Assembly: GCA_018397055.1 (NCBI GenBank)
Contig: JAGTQS010000009.1
Span: 7,741 to 26,724, forward strand
Length of the DNA stretch: 18,984 nt
Source of the DNA: Candidatus Bathyarchaeota archaeon
GTDB taxonomy: Archaea > Thermoproteota > Bathyarchaeia > Bathyarchaeales > DTEX01
Direction of reading: 5' to 3'
In this document: in pieces, positions 7,267 through 14,638 of the stretch
Layout: each line of letters starts with the position of its first letter
Position numbering within the stretch: the stretch's first letter is position 1
Made by a program: the position numbers and the translations under genes
The notes under the pieces: generated by a model
What the model was told of the DNA's origin: nothing
Databases searched by the model: none
Seen by the model: only the letters and a program-made list of their open reading frames with translations

Positions 7267-8262
7267 TTGCAGGTTTTACTCTTAACAAAAAACGAGATTG
7301 AACACCTCATTTCAATCAATGAAGTTATGCAAGCAGTTGAAGTAGCCTTCAAAGAGAAAGGCTTAGGCTATGCTCAGATGCCTACAAAAACGTTTTTTTT
7401 TTTCCCAAAATATAATGGCGATTTACGTACAATGTCCTCCTATCTTGAGAGGCTTGAAACGTCAGCTGTCAAGGTTGTGAACTCACATCCAAGCAACCCA
7501 TCAAAATTTAGTCTCCCAACAGTTACAGCGACAATTATCCTAATTGATCCAAAGAGTGGAGTTCCCCTAGCTATTATGGATGGAACGTGGATTACGGCGA
7601 TGCGAACTGGTGCAGCAGGGGGTTTAGCAGCAAAGTACTTAGCGAGAAGAAACTCTGAGGTTGCTGGACTTGTGGGTTCAGGAAGACAAGCACGTACACA
7701 ACTTATGGCGCTTTTAACTCTTTATGGAAAACTTGATTTAGTAAAGGTTTGGAGTATTGAAAAAGAATCCAGAGAAACTTTTGTTTCAGAGATGAAAGAT
7801 ACTTATAATGGTCTTGCTGAAATTGTTAGCGTTGAAAACGTTGAGGATGCTGTTCAAGACACAGATATCGTAGTGACGACGACGCCTTCTCGAGTTCCTC
7901 TTGTGAGAGACAAATGGATTTCTGAAGGGACTCATATTAATTGCATTGGCGCTGACGCTCCTGGAAAAGAGGAGCTTGACCCTATTATTCTTAAACGTGC
8001 AAAAATCGTGGTTGACGACTGGGAGCAAGCATCGCATTCTGGAGAAATCAATGTACCTTTATCCCAAGGTTTAATCTCAAAGAATGATGTATGGGGCGAC
8101 ATCTGTGAAATAGCAGCTGGACTTAAGCGTGGAAGAACATCTGAAAGCGAAATCACCGTTTTTACATCCACAGGTCTAGCAATTCAGGACGCTGTAACAG
8201 CAAAACTTGTTTACGACAAAGCCATTTCAAAGAAAATAGGACAAACAATAGAAATGTTCTGA
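7267..8262 (+). CDS. Alanine dehydrogenase / ornithine cyclodeaminase family protein (mu-crystallin fold)
   Basis: An NAD(P)-dependent enzyme of 331 residues from the OCD/mu-crystallin family. Members act as archaeal alanine dehydrogenases, ornithine cyclodeaminases or imine reductases. Visible are Lys41 and Arg54 (MPTKTFFFFP, GDLRTMS), Lys69 (TSAVKVVN) and Arg113 in GTWITAMRTGAAGG. The Rossmann loop is GLVGSGRQA (135-142). The later acid NCIGADAPGKEELD and the motif VDDWEQASHSGEIN follow. The N-terminal pattern is closest to the archaeal alanine dehydrogenase group, but substrate cannot be fixed from sequence. The start is TTG, nine bases after ilvE, giving a translationally linked pair. Codons 43-46 are read from an 11-base T run at 7393-7403, which is unusual inside an archaeal coding region. 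Confidence 0.88.
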   Translation: MQVLLLTKNEIEHLISINEVMQAVEVAFKEKGLGYAQMPTKTFFFFPKYNGDLRTMSSYLERLETSAVKVVNSHPSNPSKFSLPTVTATIILIDPKSGVPLAIMDGTWITAMRTGAAGGLAAKYLARRNSEVAGLVGSGRQARTQLMALLTLYGKLDLVKVWSIEKESRETFVSEMKDTYNGLAEIVSVENVEDAVQDTDIVVTTTPSRVPLVRDKWISEGTHINCIGADAPGKEELDPIILKRAKIVVDDWEQASHSGEINVPLSQGLISKNDVWGDICEIAAGLKRGRTSESEITVFTSTGLAIQDAVTAKLVYDKAISKKIGQTIEMF

Positions 8263-8410
8263 GCACCCTATTTTTCAATTTTCCATTATTAATCTAAATC
8301 TTTCATTCTGATTTTATTATCACATTCATTTTTTTAATAAAGTTTGCAAACCCATTGATTCAGCACTGGAAAACAACGAAGACTTCATTTTTATTTGAAA
8401 ATCGCATTTA

Positions 8411-8425
8411 ACGGTTACCAACCGT
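8411..8425. repeat. Inverted repeat just upstream of the TATA box
   Basis: A perfect 6-base dyad ACGGTT/AACCGT around a 3-base centre. It lies at the position of the BRE element, immediately upstream of CTTTATGAA. That is a common place for archaeal activators or repressors to bind. Protein partner unknown. Confidence 0.5.
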
Positions 8426-8450
8426 AAGCTTTATGAAATAGTTATGTAAA

Positions 8451-8468
8451 TGATGAAGGGGTTCATCA
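8451..8468. repeat. Perfect 7-base dyad with G4 loop near the transcription start
   Basis: TGATGAA and TTCATCA flank GGGG. As DNA it could be an operator for a dimeric helix-turn-helix protein. As RNA it would form a tight hairpin in the 5' leader, about 36 bases before the start codon. Confidence 0.55.
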
Positions 8469-8504
8469 AAACTGTTAGGTGAATATACTGTCTGGTGACC
8501 TCGC

Positions 8505-10112
8505 TTGCCTGAAAGAGTTTTAAAAAATTCATCGTACCTTAACGGGAAGTCGACGACTGGAACGAATACCCGCGTAAGAGATGTCAGCAGCATCAGTGGA
8601 ATGTGCCCATTATGTGTTAGAGACTGCCCAGTTTTATGTGAAATTGGCCTTTCTGCCTTCAGAGGAAGAGAGACTCTTTATCCTGAGCCAGTACAATACG
8701 GTTTTAGCACCGCAGCCTCGCTTAAAGACTATGGCTTAGACTGGTCTCATTTTAACATTCAATCTGGACTTTTCGAAGTTCACGGAATAGACGCTGACCC
8801 AGACAAGGCATTCTTCGAAAACGTCAGCACAGAGACCACGATTGGCGGTGTTCCACTAAAAATTCCCATGTTCATAGGCGCCTTTGGCTCCACAGAGGTT
8901 GCAAGGCTGAATTGGGCCGGCTTAGCAATGGGAGCTGCACTGTCAGGAATCGGAATCATAATTGGCGAAAACGTTTGCGGAATGGATCCCGACTCAGTTA
9001 TTACAAACGGAAAACTGTCTTTCTCTAAGGAGCTCAAAAGACGTGTAGACATCTTTCGCCAGATTTGGGATGAAAAATACGGCGACGTTATTGTGCAGAC
9101 AAACGTTGAAGACCAAAGGCTCGGAGTAGACGAATACGCACTTTCAAAACTCGAAGTCAACATAATAGAACGCAAGTGGGGGCAAGGAGCCAAAGCCATA
9201 GGCGGCGAAGTCAGAATTCGAGATCTAGCTAAAGCTATAATGCTTAAGAAAAGAGGTTACCTTGTTATTCCAGACCCTGAAGACCCAGTTGCTCAGGAAG
9301 CCTTTAAGGATGGAGTTTTCACATCTTTTGAAAGACACAGTCGAGTGGGCATACCTGAAAGAAAATCTTTCCTCGACGACATCGATTGGCTACGGGAACA
9401 AGGAGCAAAACGAGTCTTCCTAAAAACAGGCGCCTACAAGCCGTCAGCCGTCGCATACACGATGAAGATGGCATCAGAAGCAAAAATTAATGCTGTAACC
9501 TTCGACGGCGCTGGCGGCGGAACAGGAATGAGTCCCGTTCCGATGATGGACGAAATGAGCATCCCCACAGTCTACCTCGAAGCCTTGGTGCTTAGATGCG
9601 CAAGAATCCTTAAAAAGAAAGGGCGGTATGTTCCTGACATAATTATAGCTGGCGGATTCATCAACGAAACCCAGATTTTCAAGGCTCTAGCAATGAGCAA
9701 CTTCGGAGATGGACCGTTCGTTAAAGGGGTTCTTATGGCAAGGTCGCCGTTGACTGCTGTTATGAAAAGCTCGTACTTCGTGGAACTTGCGCAATCTGGA
9801 AAACTGCCCAAATCATTCGTTGACAACTACGGTAACACGCCAGAAAAATTCTTTGTCGCAACTCCTGAACTGAAAAGCAAGCTAGGCGAAAAGTTCAAAG
9901 AGGTGCCTTGGGAAGCAATCGGCTTGTACTCGTACCTGAATGAACGTGTAAGAGTTGGATTGATGCAGATGATGGCTGGTGCTCGCAAATGGCGCTTAGA
10001 CTTGCTAGACAGATCTGATCTGATGGCTCTCTCAGAAAGAGCATCTAAGGTCACTGGAATCCCGTTAGCTGAAGACGTCGATACCGAGGTCATTGAAAAA
10101 ATACTCGACTAA
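8505..10112 (+). CDS. Stand-alone FMN-binding glutamate-synthase-domain protein with N-terminal cysteine quartet
   Basis: A 535-residue protein with the (beta/alpha)8 FMN domain of the glutamate synthase large subunit. The FMN/2-oxoglutarate landmarks KWGQGAKAIGGE (224-235), FLKTGA and TFDGAGGGTGMSP (332-344) are clear, as is the later strand IIIAGGFINE. It has no glutaminase domain and no GXGXG domain. The N terminus carries CPLCVRDCPVLC (Cys34, 37, 41, 45; C-x2-C-x3-C-x3-C), a likely metal or iron-sulfur site. After the barrel, where glutamate synthases have the 3Fe-4S cysteines, it reads VKGVLMARSPLTAVMKSSY with none; only Cys158 and Cys365 remain in the body. The start is TTG with GGTGA six bases upstream. 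It may be a glutamate synthase variant or act on another amine; the role is inferred. A terminator-like hairpin follows the stop by six bases. Confidence 0.88.
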   Translation: MPERVLKNSSYLNGKSTTGTNTRVRDVSSISGMCPLCVRDCPVLCEIGLSAFRGRETLYPEPVQYGFSTAASLKDYGLDWSHFNIQSGLFEVHGIDADPDKAFFENVSTETTIGGVPLKIPMFIGAFGSTEVARLNWAGLAMGAALSGIGIIIGENVCGMDPDSVITNGKLSFSKELKRRVDIFRQIWDEKYGDVIVQTNVEDQRLGVDEYALSKLEVNIIERKWGQGAKAIGGEVRIRDLAKAIMLKKRGYLVIPDPEDPVAQEAFKDGVFTSFERHSRVGIPERKSFLDDIDWLREQGAKRVFLKTGAYKPSAVAYTMKMASEAKINAVTFDGAGGGTGMSPVPMMDEMSIPTVYLEALVLRCARILKKKGRYVPDIIIAGGFINETQIFKALAMSNFGDGPFVKGVLMARSPLTAVMKSSYFVELAQSGKLPKSFVDNYGNTPEKFFVATPELKSKLGEKFKEVPWEAIGLYSYLNERVRVGLMQMMAGARKWRLDLLDRSDLMALSERASKVTGIPLAEDVDTEVIEKILD

Positions 10113-10117
10113 TAAGC

Positions 10118-10141
10118 AAAGGCATAATCTATTGCCTTTTT
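10118..10141 (+). terminator. Hairpin plus T-run after the glutamate-synthase-like gene
   Basis: A 7-base stem AAAGGCA/TGCCTTT with an 8-base loop, running into T's up to 10141, starts six bases after the TAA. It resembles an intrinsic terminator. Its T-run merges into TTTTATAC, the probable TATA box of the next gene. Confidence 0.6.
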
Positions 10142-10180
10142 ATACAAAAGTTTAGAAAGCTTAAAAAACTAGTATAGAAC

Positions 10181-11062
10181 ATGAAAAAACACGAAGAATC
10201 TCGAAAAACTAGCCTGAAAGCTCTCTTCATTATTTCCGTATTGGTTATTTTGATTATAGGTTTTGCAATTATAGAATTTTGGCCTCGTTCAAATAATTCA
10301 TACGAAGTTCTAGAATTTGGCGGTTTACGTCGAACATTTTATGTTCATGTTCCACCAAGTTACGATGGAACCAAGCCTATTCCTTTGGTAATAGTGCTAC
10401 ATGGATACTCAGGAAGCGCAAGGGGCATTGAGGCGTCATCCAGATTTTCGGAAAAGGCGGATGAGGAAGGATTCTTTGTTGTTTATCCTGAAGGAGTGTC
10501 TCAAAGGTGGACAGTGGGATTCGGGAGCCTAAAATTCGACGTAGACGATGTGGGATTCATCAACGAGCTCATAAATAGTCTTGAACAAAAATATCTGATT
10601 GACCTGAAAAGAATCTACGTCACAGGCTTCTCTAACGGCGCTATGATGTCGCATCTTCTTGGAGCTGAACTTTCGGACAAAATTGCAGCAATAGCTCCAG
10701 TCGCCGGCTCAATAGGTGCAGTGACAAATGGTCTTCTTGAACAGATACCTGAACCAGATCAACCCGTCTCCGTTCTGGTCATTCATGGAACATCTGACAA
10801 CAGTGTTCAATACGGGGGCAACGGATTTCTTTCAGTTGCTGAATCCGTGTCTTTTTGGGTTGAACACAACAGATGTGCTTCAGTTCCGCAGAACGAGACT
10901 TTGCCTGATGGAAACGTTATTGTCAGCGTCTACGGTGGCGGCACAAATGGAACAGAAGTAGTGTTATACACGTTAATTGATGTGGGGCACGTTTGGCCAA
11001 ACATGCCAATATCAGCCACGGATGTTATTTGGGAATTCTTCGAAGATCATCCGAAGAAATAA
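10181..11062 (+). CDS. Membrane-anchored LpqC/CE1-type esterase (polyhydroxybutyrate depolymerase-like fold)
   Basis: An alpha/beta-hydrolase of 293 residues displayed outside the cell. An N-terminal basic stretch and hydrophobic helix (about 13-31) form a signal anchor, with no lipobox. The catalytic domain matches the LpqC / feruloyl- and acetyl-esterase group. It has the oxyanion segment VLHGYSGSA (72-80), nucleophile Ser151 in GFSNGAMM, acid Asp206 in HGTSDNSVQY, and His270 in DVGHVWP. In this family such enzymes cleave feruloyl or acetyl esters on hemicellulose, or polyhydroxyalkanoates. The substrate here is unknown, but a GH26 mannanase-like gene 5.5 kb downstream makes a carbohydrate ester plausible. 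The promoter TTTTATAC at 10138-10145 overlaps the preceding terminator. It converges with the glycerate kinase homologue. Confidence 0.87.
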   Translation: MKKHEESRKTSLKALFIISVLVILIIGFAIIEFWPRSNNSYEVLEFGGLRRTFYVHVPPSYDGTKPIPLVIVLHGYSGSARGIEASSRFSEKADEEGFFVVYPEGVSQRWTVGFGSLKFDVDDVGFINELINSLEQKYLIDLKRIYVTGFSNGAMMSHLLGAELSDKIAAIAPVAGSIGAVTNGLLEQIPEPDQPVSVLVIHGTSDNSVQYGGNGFLSVAESVSFWVEHNRCASVPQNETLPDGNVIVSVYGGGTNGTEVVLYTLIDVGHVWPNMPISATDVIWEFFEDHPKK

Positions 11063-11163
11063 CTGAAAAATTTAAAACGCAATGACAAAATTTTGGCATT
11101 ATCAAGGCAGAAGCCTCAAAAATTGAGATTCTTGAAATCTTCGAGTGGGAGAAAAAGCAGATT

Positions 11164-12591
11164 TTATTCGCTTACGTAAAATAGTCGAAGGTCTTGGATG
11201 TTTGTGCCTGTGTTGCCCGTAAAAACGGCGTCGCTGAGCTTCAATAACGCTTCAGTTGAATTGTGCTCGTGAAGCGATCTGAATATGTCAACACCCAGTT
11301 CCTCAGCTCTTTCCATGGTGTAGCCATCTGCCATTCCCCCAGCAATCCCAGTAGGCCCATCTGTTCCGTCAGAATCCACAGATGAAACCGTTATTCTGCG
11401 GCTTCCTTCAATCCTCGTAGCTGAGGCAAGAGCAAACTCTTGGTTACGTCCACCTATTGCTCTTCGATCTGTTTTTCCAATAGTTACTATAAGTTCTCCT
11501 CCTGAAATAAGAACGCATGGCGACTTAAATGGCCTGTTTCGCATTTCCACTTCACGGGCGATGCTTGCTATAGTTCTGGCAGCATCCTTTGCCTCTGCAC
11601 TTACCCTTTGAGCTAAAATAGCAGGAGTTATGCCTAATTCAATAGTTTTTTGAGAAGCAGCCTGCAGCATGTATTCGCTATCTATCACGTTTAAAGAGAC
11701 AGTTTTTGTTCTTTTAGACGCTTTATTTTTTGGTATCTCAAACTCTGGTTTCGCCTCTTCAAAGAACTTTTTAACAGAAACGGGCAGCTCATCCCAAACA
11801 TCGTACTTTTTCAGGATTTTAATGGCTTGTTTAAAATTTGCTAACTCATACGGTAAATCCATAAAACGAGTTGACTCTTCAGGCCACAGTTCCATTGTGA
11901 TCAAGTTAATTTTCCGCGCTTTTTGGACTAGACGTGAAATATGAAACCCAGCAGCTAACGAAAGGTGATGTCTGACAACATTTAGTTCCCAGATCGGTAT
12001 GCCACGGTCAAAATAGAGAAGCCAGTAAACCTTCCGTACGTCTTCTAGGCTGATGTTTGACGGCGGCAAAGTGGTTAAAGAAGTGGCGCCGCCTGAACTT
12101 AGGTAAAAAACCAGATCGTCTTTTTTAACTTTTTTGGCAATTTCTAGAATTCTCTTTGCGCCTTCTACGCATCGTTCGTCTGGTAGCGGGTGTCCGCCAA
12201 ATGTTACCTCGATTTTTTTAAGCTGTTTTACGTCGCCTTCTTTTGTATTAATGTGGCCTTCTGTTATTCTATCGCCTAGAACATCCTCCAACGCCTTAGC
12301 CATCCTTTGAACTGCCTTGCCGCCTCCAATGACGTAGATGTTCTTAACCTTGGAAAGGTCGAAGACCACATGTTCTACAGCTGAATTACTGAATTCTTTG
12401 TTGCCAACAATAAGCTTGTTGTCTTCAACTCTGACCAGTTTAAGCGTGTTGGGATAAGGGTCTGCAGCCTTCAGTCCAGCATTCATGATTTCAAGCAGTA
12501 TTTTGCGTCCTTCTACGTTGCCGTGGGATGTTAGAACTTCAGCATTTTTTATGATGCCTAAATCCTTGCTTCTATTTTCCATTTTTACCAT
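11164..12591 (-). CDS. Divergent glycerate 2-kinase (MOFRL / DUF4147) family protein
   Basis: A 475-residue two-domain protein of the class II glycerate kinase family. Its characterised members phosphorylate D-glycerate to 2-phosphoglycerate with ATP. The N-terminal domain has GGGKAVQRMA (89-98), GHPLPDE (133-139) and SSGGATSL (165-172). The C-terminal MOFRL domain has GGRNQEFAL (380-388), DSDGTDGPTGIAGG (406-419) and TGNTGTNIQDL (458-468). Two usual features are altered. The KGG after the VRKHLS motif is replaced by LSLAAGFHIS. The SDVxGDxxxxIASGPTxxD segment is replaced by ITMELWPEESTRFMDLPYEL. Substrate may therefore differ from glycerate. ATG 12591 is the listed start; ATG 12582 is an alternative. 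A TATA-like element AATTATAAATG lies about 50 bases upstream on the minus strand. It stands alone, convergent with the esterase. Confidence 0.85.
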   Translation of the reverse strand: MVKMENRSKDLGIIKNAEVLTSHGNVEGRKILLEIMNAGLKAADPYPNTLKLVRVEDNKLIVGNKEFSNSAVEHVVFDLSKVKNIYVIGGGKAVQRMAKALEDVLGDRITEGHINTKEGDVKQLKKIEVTFGGHPLPDERCVEGAKRILEIAKKVKKDDLVFYLSSGGATSLTTLPPSNISLEDVRKVYWLLYFDRGIPIWELNVVRHHLSLAAGFHISRLVQKARKINLITMELWPEESTRFMDLPYELANFKQAIKILKKYDVWDELPVSVKKFFEEAKPEFEIPKNKASKRTKTVSLNVIDSEYMLQAASQKTIELGITPAILAQRVSAEAKDAARTIASIAREVEMRNRPFKSPCVLISGGELIVTIGKTDRRAIGGRNQEFALASATRIEGSRRITVSSVDSDGTDGPTGIAGGMADGYTMERAEELGVDIFRSLHEHNSTEALLKLSDAVFTGNTGTNIQDLRLFYVSE

Positions 12592-12688
12592 CCATCAATA
12601 GTCTCAATTTGAATTTAACTATTCTATTCAATGGATTCTCATTTATAATTCTAAAAGTGTGAGCGAACAACTTAGGTTCGTAAAGTTT

Positions 12689-13510
12689 CTAGTACCAGCC
12701 TAAGGTTCCTTCCCGTTTTGATCTAGCAACTCCCCAACGGAAAACTTTGTAACCCAAAGGGAGAAGTATGACTGCGAATACTGAGCCTTTTAGAAACTCG
12801 ACGAGAACCTGAAGATCCAAAAATGACGGATTAGTCAACATGGACAGGCGGCAAAGGTGATAGACCCACGTTTGAGGGAGGAACCAAGAAATTGTCGAGA
12901 CTCCTGAGAAGAAAATTGTGTCAAGATAGACCACTGGAAACGAGACTCCTGCGAAGATGTTTGAAAGCACATTGATTATCCACGTAATTGGATCCATGGA
13001 TTTTGTCACGATCATTAGGCCTGTTGACAGCATAGCTAAGCCAACTAGTATTGCAGCTGAGATTGCGAAAGCAACAATTACTGAAATGATGTTTGCGTTC
13101 AGCGATACGTGGAATACATAAATGCCGATGAGAAGGTAGGGAATAAAGGTAATTATGGAAAAAATGTACGTCCACATGACGTTGCCTATAACAAAAACTG
13201 GAGTGCTTACGCCTGTCCATGGAATTGTTTCAATCGTCCACGGGTTTAGCTGGCTGTGGACTCCTTGCACTAGAGGCATTATAAGATTGCCGATTGCGAT
13301 GCCTACTACAAGAAACGAGATGTAGTTTGTTCCGCTACCGTACATTTGGCTAACAGGTTTGTTTACGTATGTCGCTGTCACCCCCCAAGAGAACACACCT
13401 ATGAAGACATTTATGATTTGGGTAATGACAACGGTCTTATACGTTGTCCAGCTGTAAAAATCCCGTTTTGTGAACGCAATGATCTGCTTTAACTCTATCG
13501 GAATTTCCAT
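12689..13510 (-). CDS. ABC-2 type transporter permease
   Basis: A membrane protein of 273 residues with about six hydrophobic helices and the layout of ABC-2 (DrrB/NodJ-like) exporter permeases. An N-terminal amphipathic elbow (IIAFTKRDFYSWTTYK) precedes the first helix. The conserved late segment before the last helices reads SNIFAGVSFPVVYL...SWFLPQTWVYHLCRL. It is the last gene of a padR-ATPase-permease operon; its ATG is 12 bases after the ATPase stop and is preceded by AGGT. It should pair with the neighbouring ATPase to form an exporter of drugs, lipids or polymers, or a membrane-stress system. The substrate is unknown. A likely TATA-free gap shows it depends on the upstream promoter. 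Confidence 0.88.
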   Translation of the reverse strand: MEIPIELKQIIAFTKRDFYSWTTYKTVVITQIINVFIGVFSWGVTATYVNKPVSQMYGSGTNYISFLVVGIAIGNLIMPLVQGVHSQLNPWTIETIPWTGVSTPVFVIGNVMWTYIFSIITFIPYLLIGIYVFHVSLNANIISVIVAFAISAAILVGLAMLSTGLMIVTKSMDPITWIINVLSNIFAGVSFPVVYLDTIFFSGVSTISWFLPQTWVYHLCRLSMLTNPSFLDLQVLVEFLKGSVFAVILLPLGYKVFRWGVARSKREGTLGWY

Positions 13511-13522
13511 TCACTATTACCT

Positions 13523-14632
13523 CTATCCAAAACTTAAGTTGTTTTGGGGCTCCGCATTTTGTCGAGTGATAGCCATAAATGCGTCCTCTAAAGTAGGCTC
13601 TTTAGTGTTTATCGTTCTAATCTTTAGTCCACTTTTCATTACGACATCTAAAATGCTTGCAAAGTCCATGTTCTTGTCAACCCGTATTGATATTTCATGA
13701 AAATTTCCATCAGGATCAATTTCTGGGGTGACTCCGTGAACGCCTTTTATTTCTTCCAACTCATCTATCATTTTTTGTCGTTCGTCATCGTATGTTGCAT
13801 CAATAAATGTGATGTTGAAGACTTTTTCGTCGAACATTAGATATCGAATGTTGTTTGGTGTGTCGCATGCGGTAATTTTTCCTCTATCAAGAATCGCTAT
13901 GCGGTCGCAAATGTTTTGGGCTTCAAACAAATTATGAGTGCTAAGTAATATTGTCTTTTTTTCTTCATGAGCCAATTTTTTGTACAACAAATCTCGAAAC
14001 TCTGCGGCCGAGGTCGGATCTAGACCCACAGTAGGCTCATCGAAAAGTAAAATAGGCGTGTTTCGAAGCAACGACCTGCATAATAGAAGCTTACGCTGCA
14101 TTCCAGTGGAATACCGTTGATAATAGTCGTCAGCCCGCTCCTTTAATCCAGTAAAATCCAATAAAAAGTCTATTCTATCCTTAGACTCTTTTTCATTCAA
14201 CCCATACAAAAGCGCATAAAATTCCAGATTCTGCCGCCCAGTCAGCCTCCAATTGAACCCCCTACTTTCGGGCAGCACGGCCTGAAGATTTTTTAAAACT
14301 TGATTTGGCTCGCTTCTAACGTCAAAACCGTTGACGTAAGCCTCGCCTTCGTCGTGTATGACTAACGTGCAAAGAATTTTGATTAATGTCGTCTTACCCG
14401 CGCCATTAGGACCAAGAACACCGAAGATTTCGCCTTTTTTAATTTTAATATTAACTCCTCTAAGTGCCTCGATGAATGGTCCCTTTATACCTTTGATGAT
14501 TTTAAGCATTCCAGTGAACGATTCTACCCTTCCAACTCTAGCGGGACCTAAATGAAAATGGCCCTCTCTTCCCCTTCTCGCCGTAGTTGGATATCTTTTT
14601 ACCAAGTCAATAGTTTCTATAGCAAACTCCAT
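13523..14632 (-). CDS. ABC transporter ATP-binding protein (DrrA/NatA-like exporter ATPase)
   Basis: A 369-residue cytoplasmic ATPase that would drive the adjacent permease. Walker A is GPNGAGKTT (74-82), the signature YSTGMQRK (174-181), Walker B ILLFDEPTVGLD (194-205), and the switch His233 is in STHN. The signature is STGMQ rather than LSGGQ, as in other ABC-2 exporters. The Q-loop region reads AVLPESRGFNWRLTGRQNL, with a Glu where Gln is usual. About 35 extra basic residues (roughly 18-55, RRGREGHFHLGPARVGR...) lie between the first strand and Walker A. A C-terminal domain of about 100 residues (residues about 270-369) follows. An AAAGGAAG ribosome site about 10 bases upstream serves the ATG, six bases after padR. 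Export substrate unknown. Confidence 0.93.
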   Translation of the reverse strand: MEFAIETIDLVKRYPTTARRGREGHFHLGPARVGRVESFTGMLKIIKGIKGPFIEALRGVNIKIKKGEIFGVLGPNGAGKTTLIKILCTLVIHDEGEAYVNGFDVRSEPNQVLKNLQAVLPESRGFNWRLTGRQNLEFYALLYGLNEKESKDRIDFLLDFTGLKERADDYYQRYSTGMQRKLLLCRSLLRNTPILLFDEPTVGLDPTSAAEFRDLLYKKLAHEEKKTILLSTHNLFEAQNICDRIAILDRGKITACDTPNNIRYLMFDEKVFNITFIDATYDDERQKMIDELEEIKGVHGVTPEIDPDGNFHEISIRVDKNMDFASILDVVMKSGLKIRTINTKEPTLEDAFMAITRQNAEPQNNLSFG

Positions 14633-14638
14633 ATTTGA

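Larger units (their letters stand above)
8263..8504 (+). promoter_or_regulatory. Control region of the FMN glutamate-synthase-like gene
   Basis: A 242-base AT-rich spacer. Its left half has T-rich stretches (for example 8331-8337) that could end the ilvE operon transcript. The right half holds an inverted repeat ACGGTT-ACC-AACCGT at 8411-8425 and a TATA-like CTTTATGAA at about 8429-8437. A second perfect dyad, TGATGAA-GGGG-TTCATCA, lies at 8451-8468, close to the expected transcription start. A GGTGA ribosome site at 8494-8498 is six bases before the TTG start at 8505. Confidence 0.55.

Noticed and set aside
8780..9199. 139-residue minus-strand frame
   Set aside because: Shadow of the FMN glutamate-synthase-like gene; composition looks like an antisense artefact rich in Ser/Pro.
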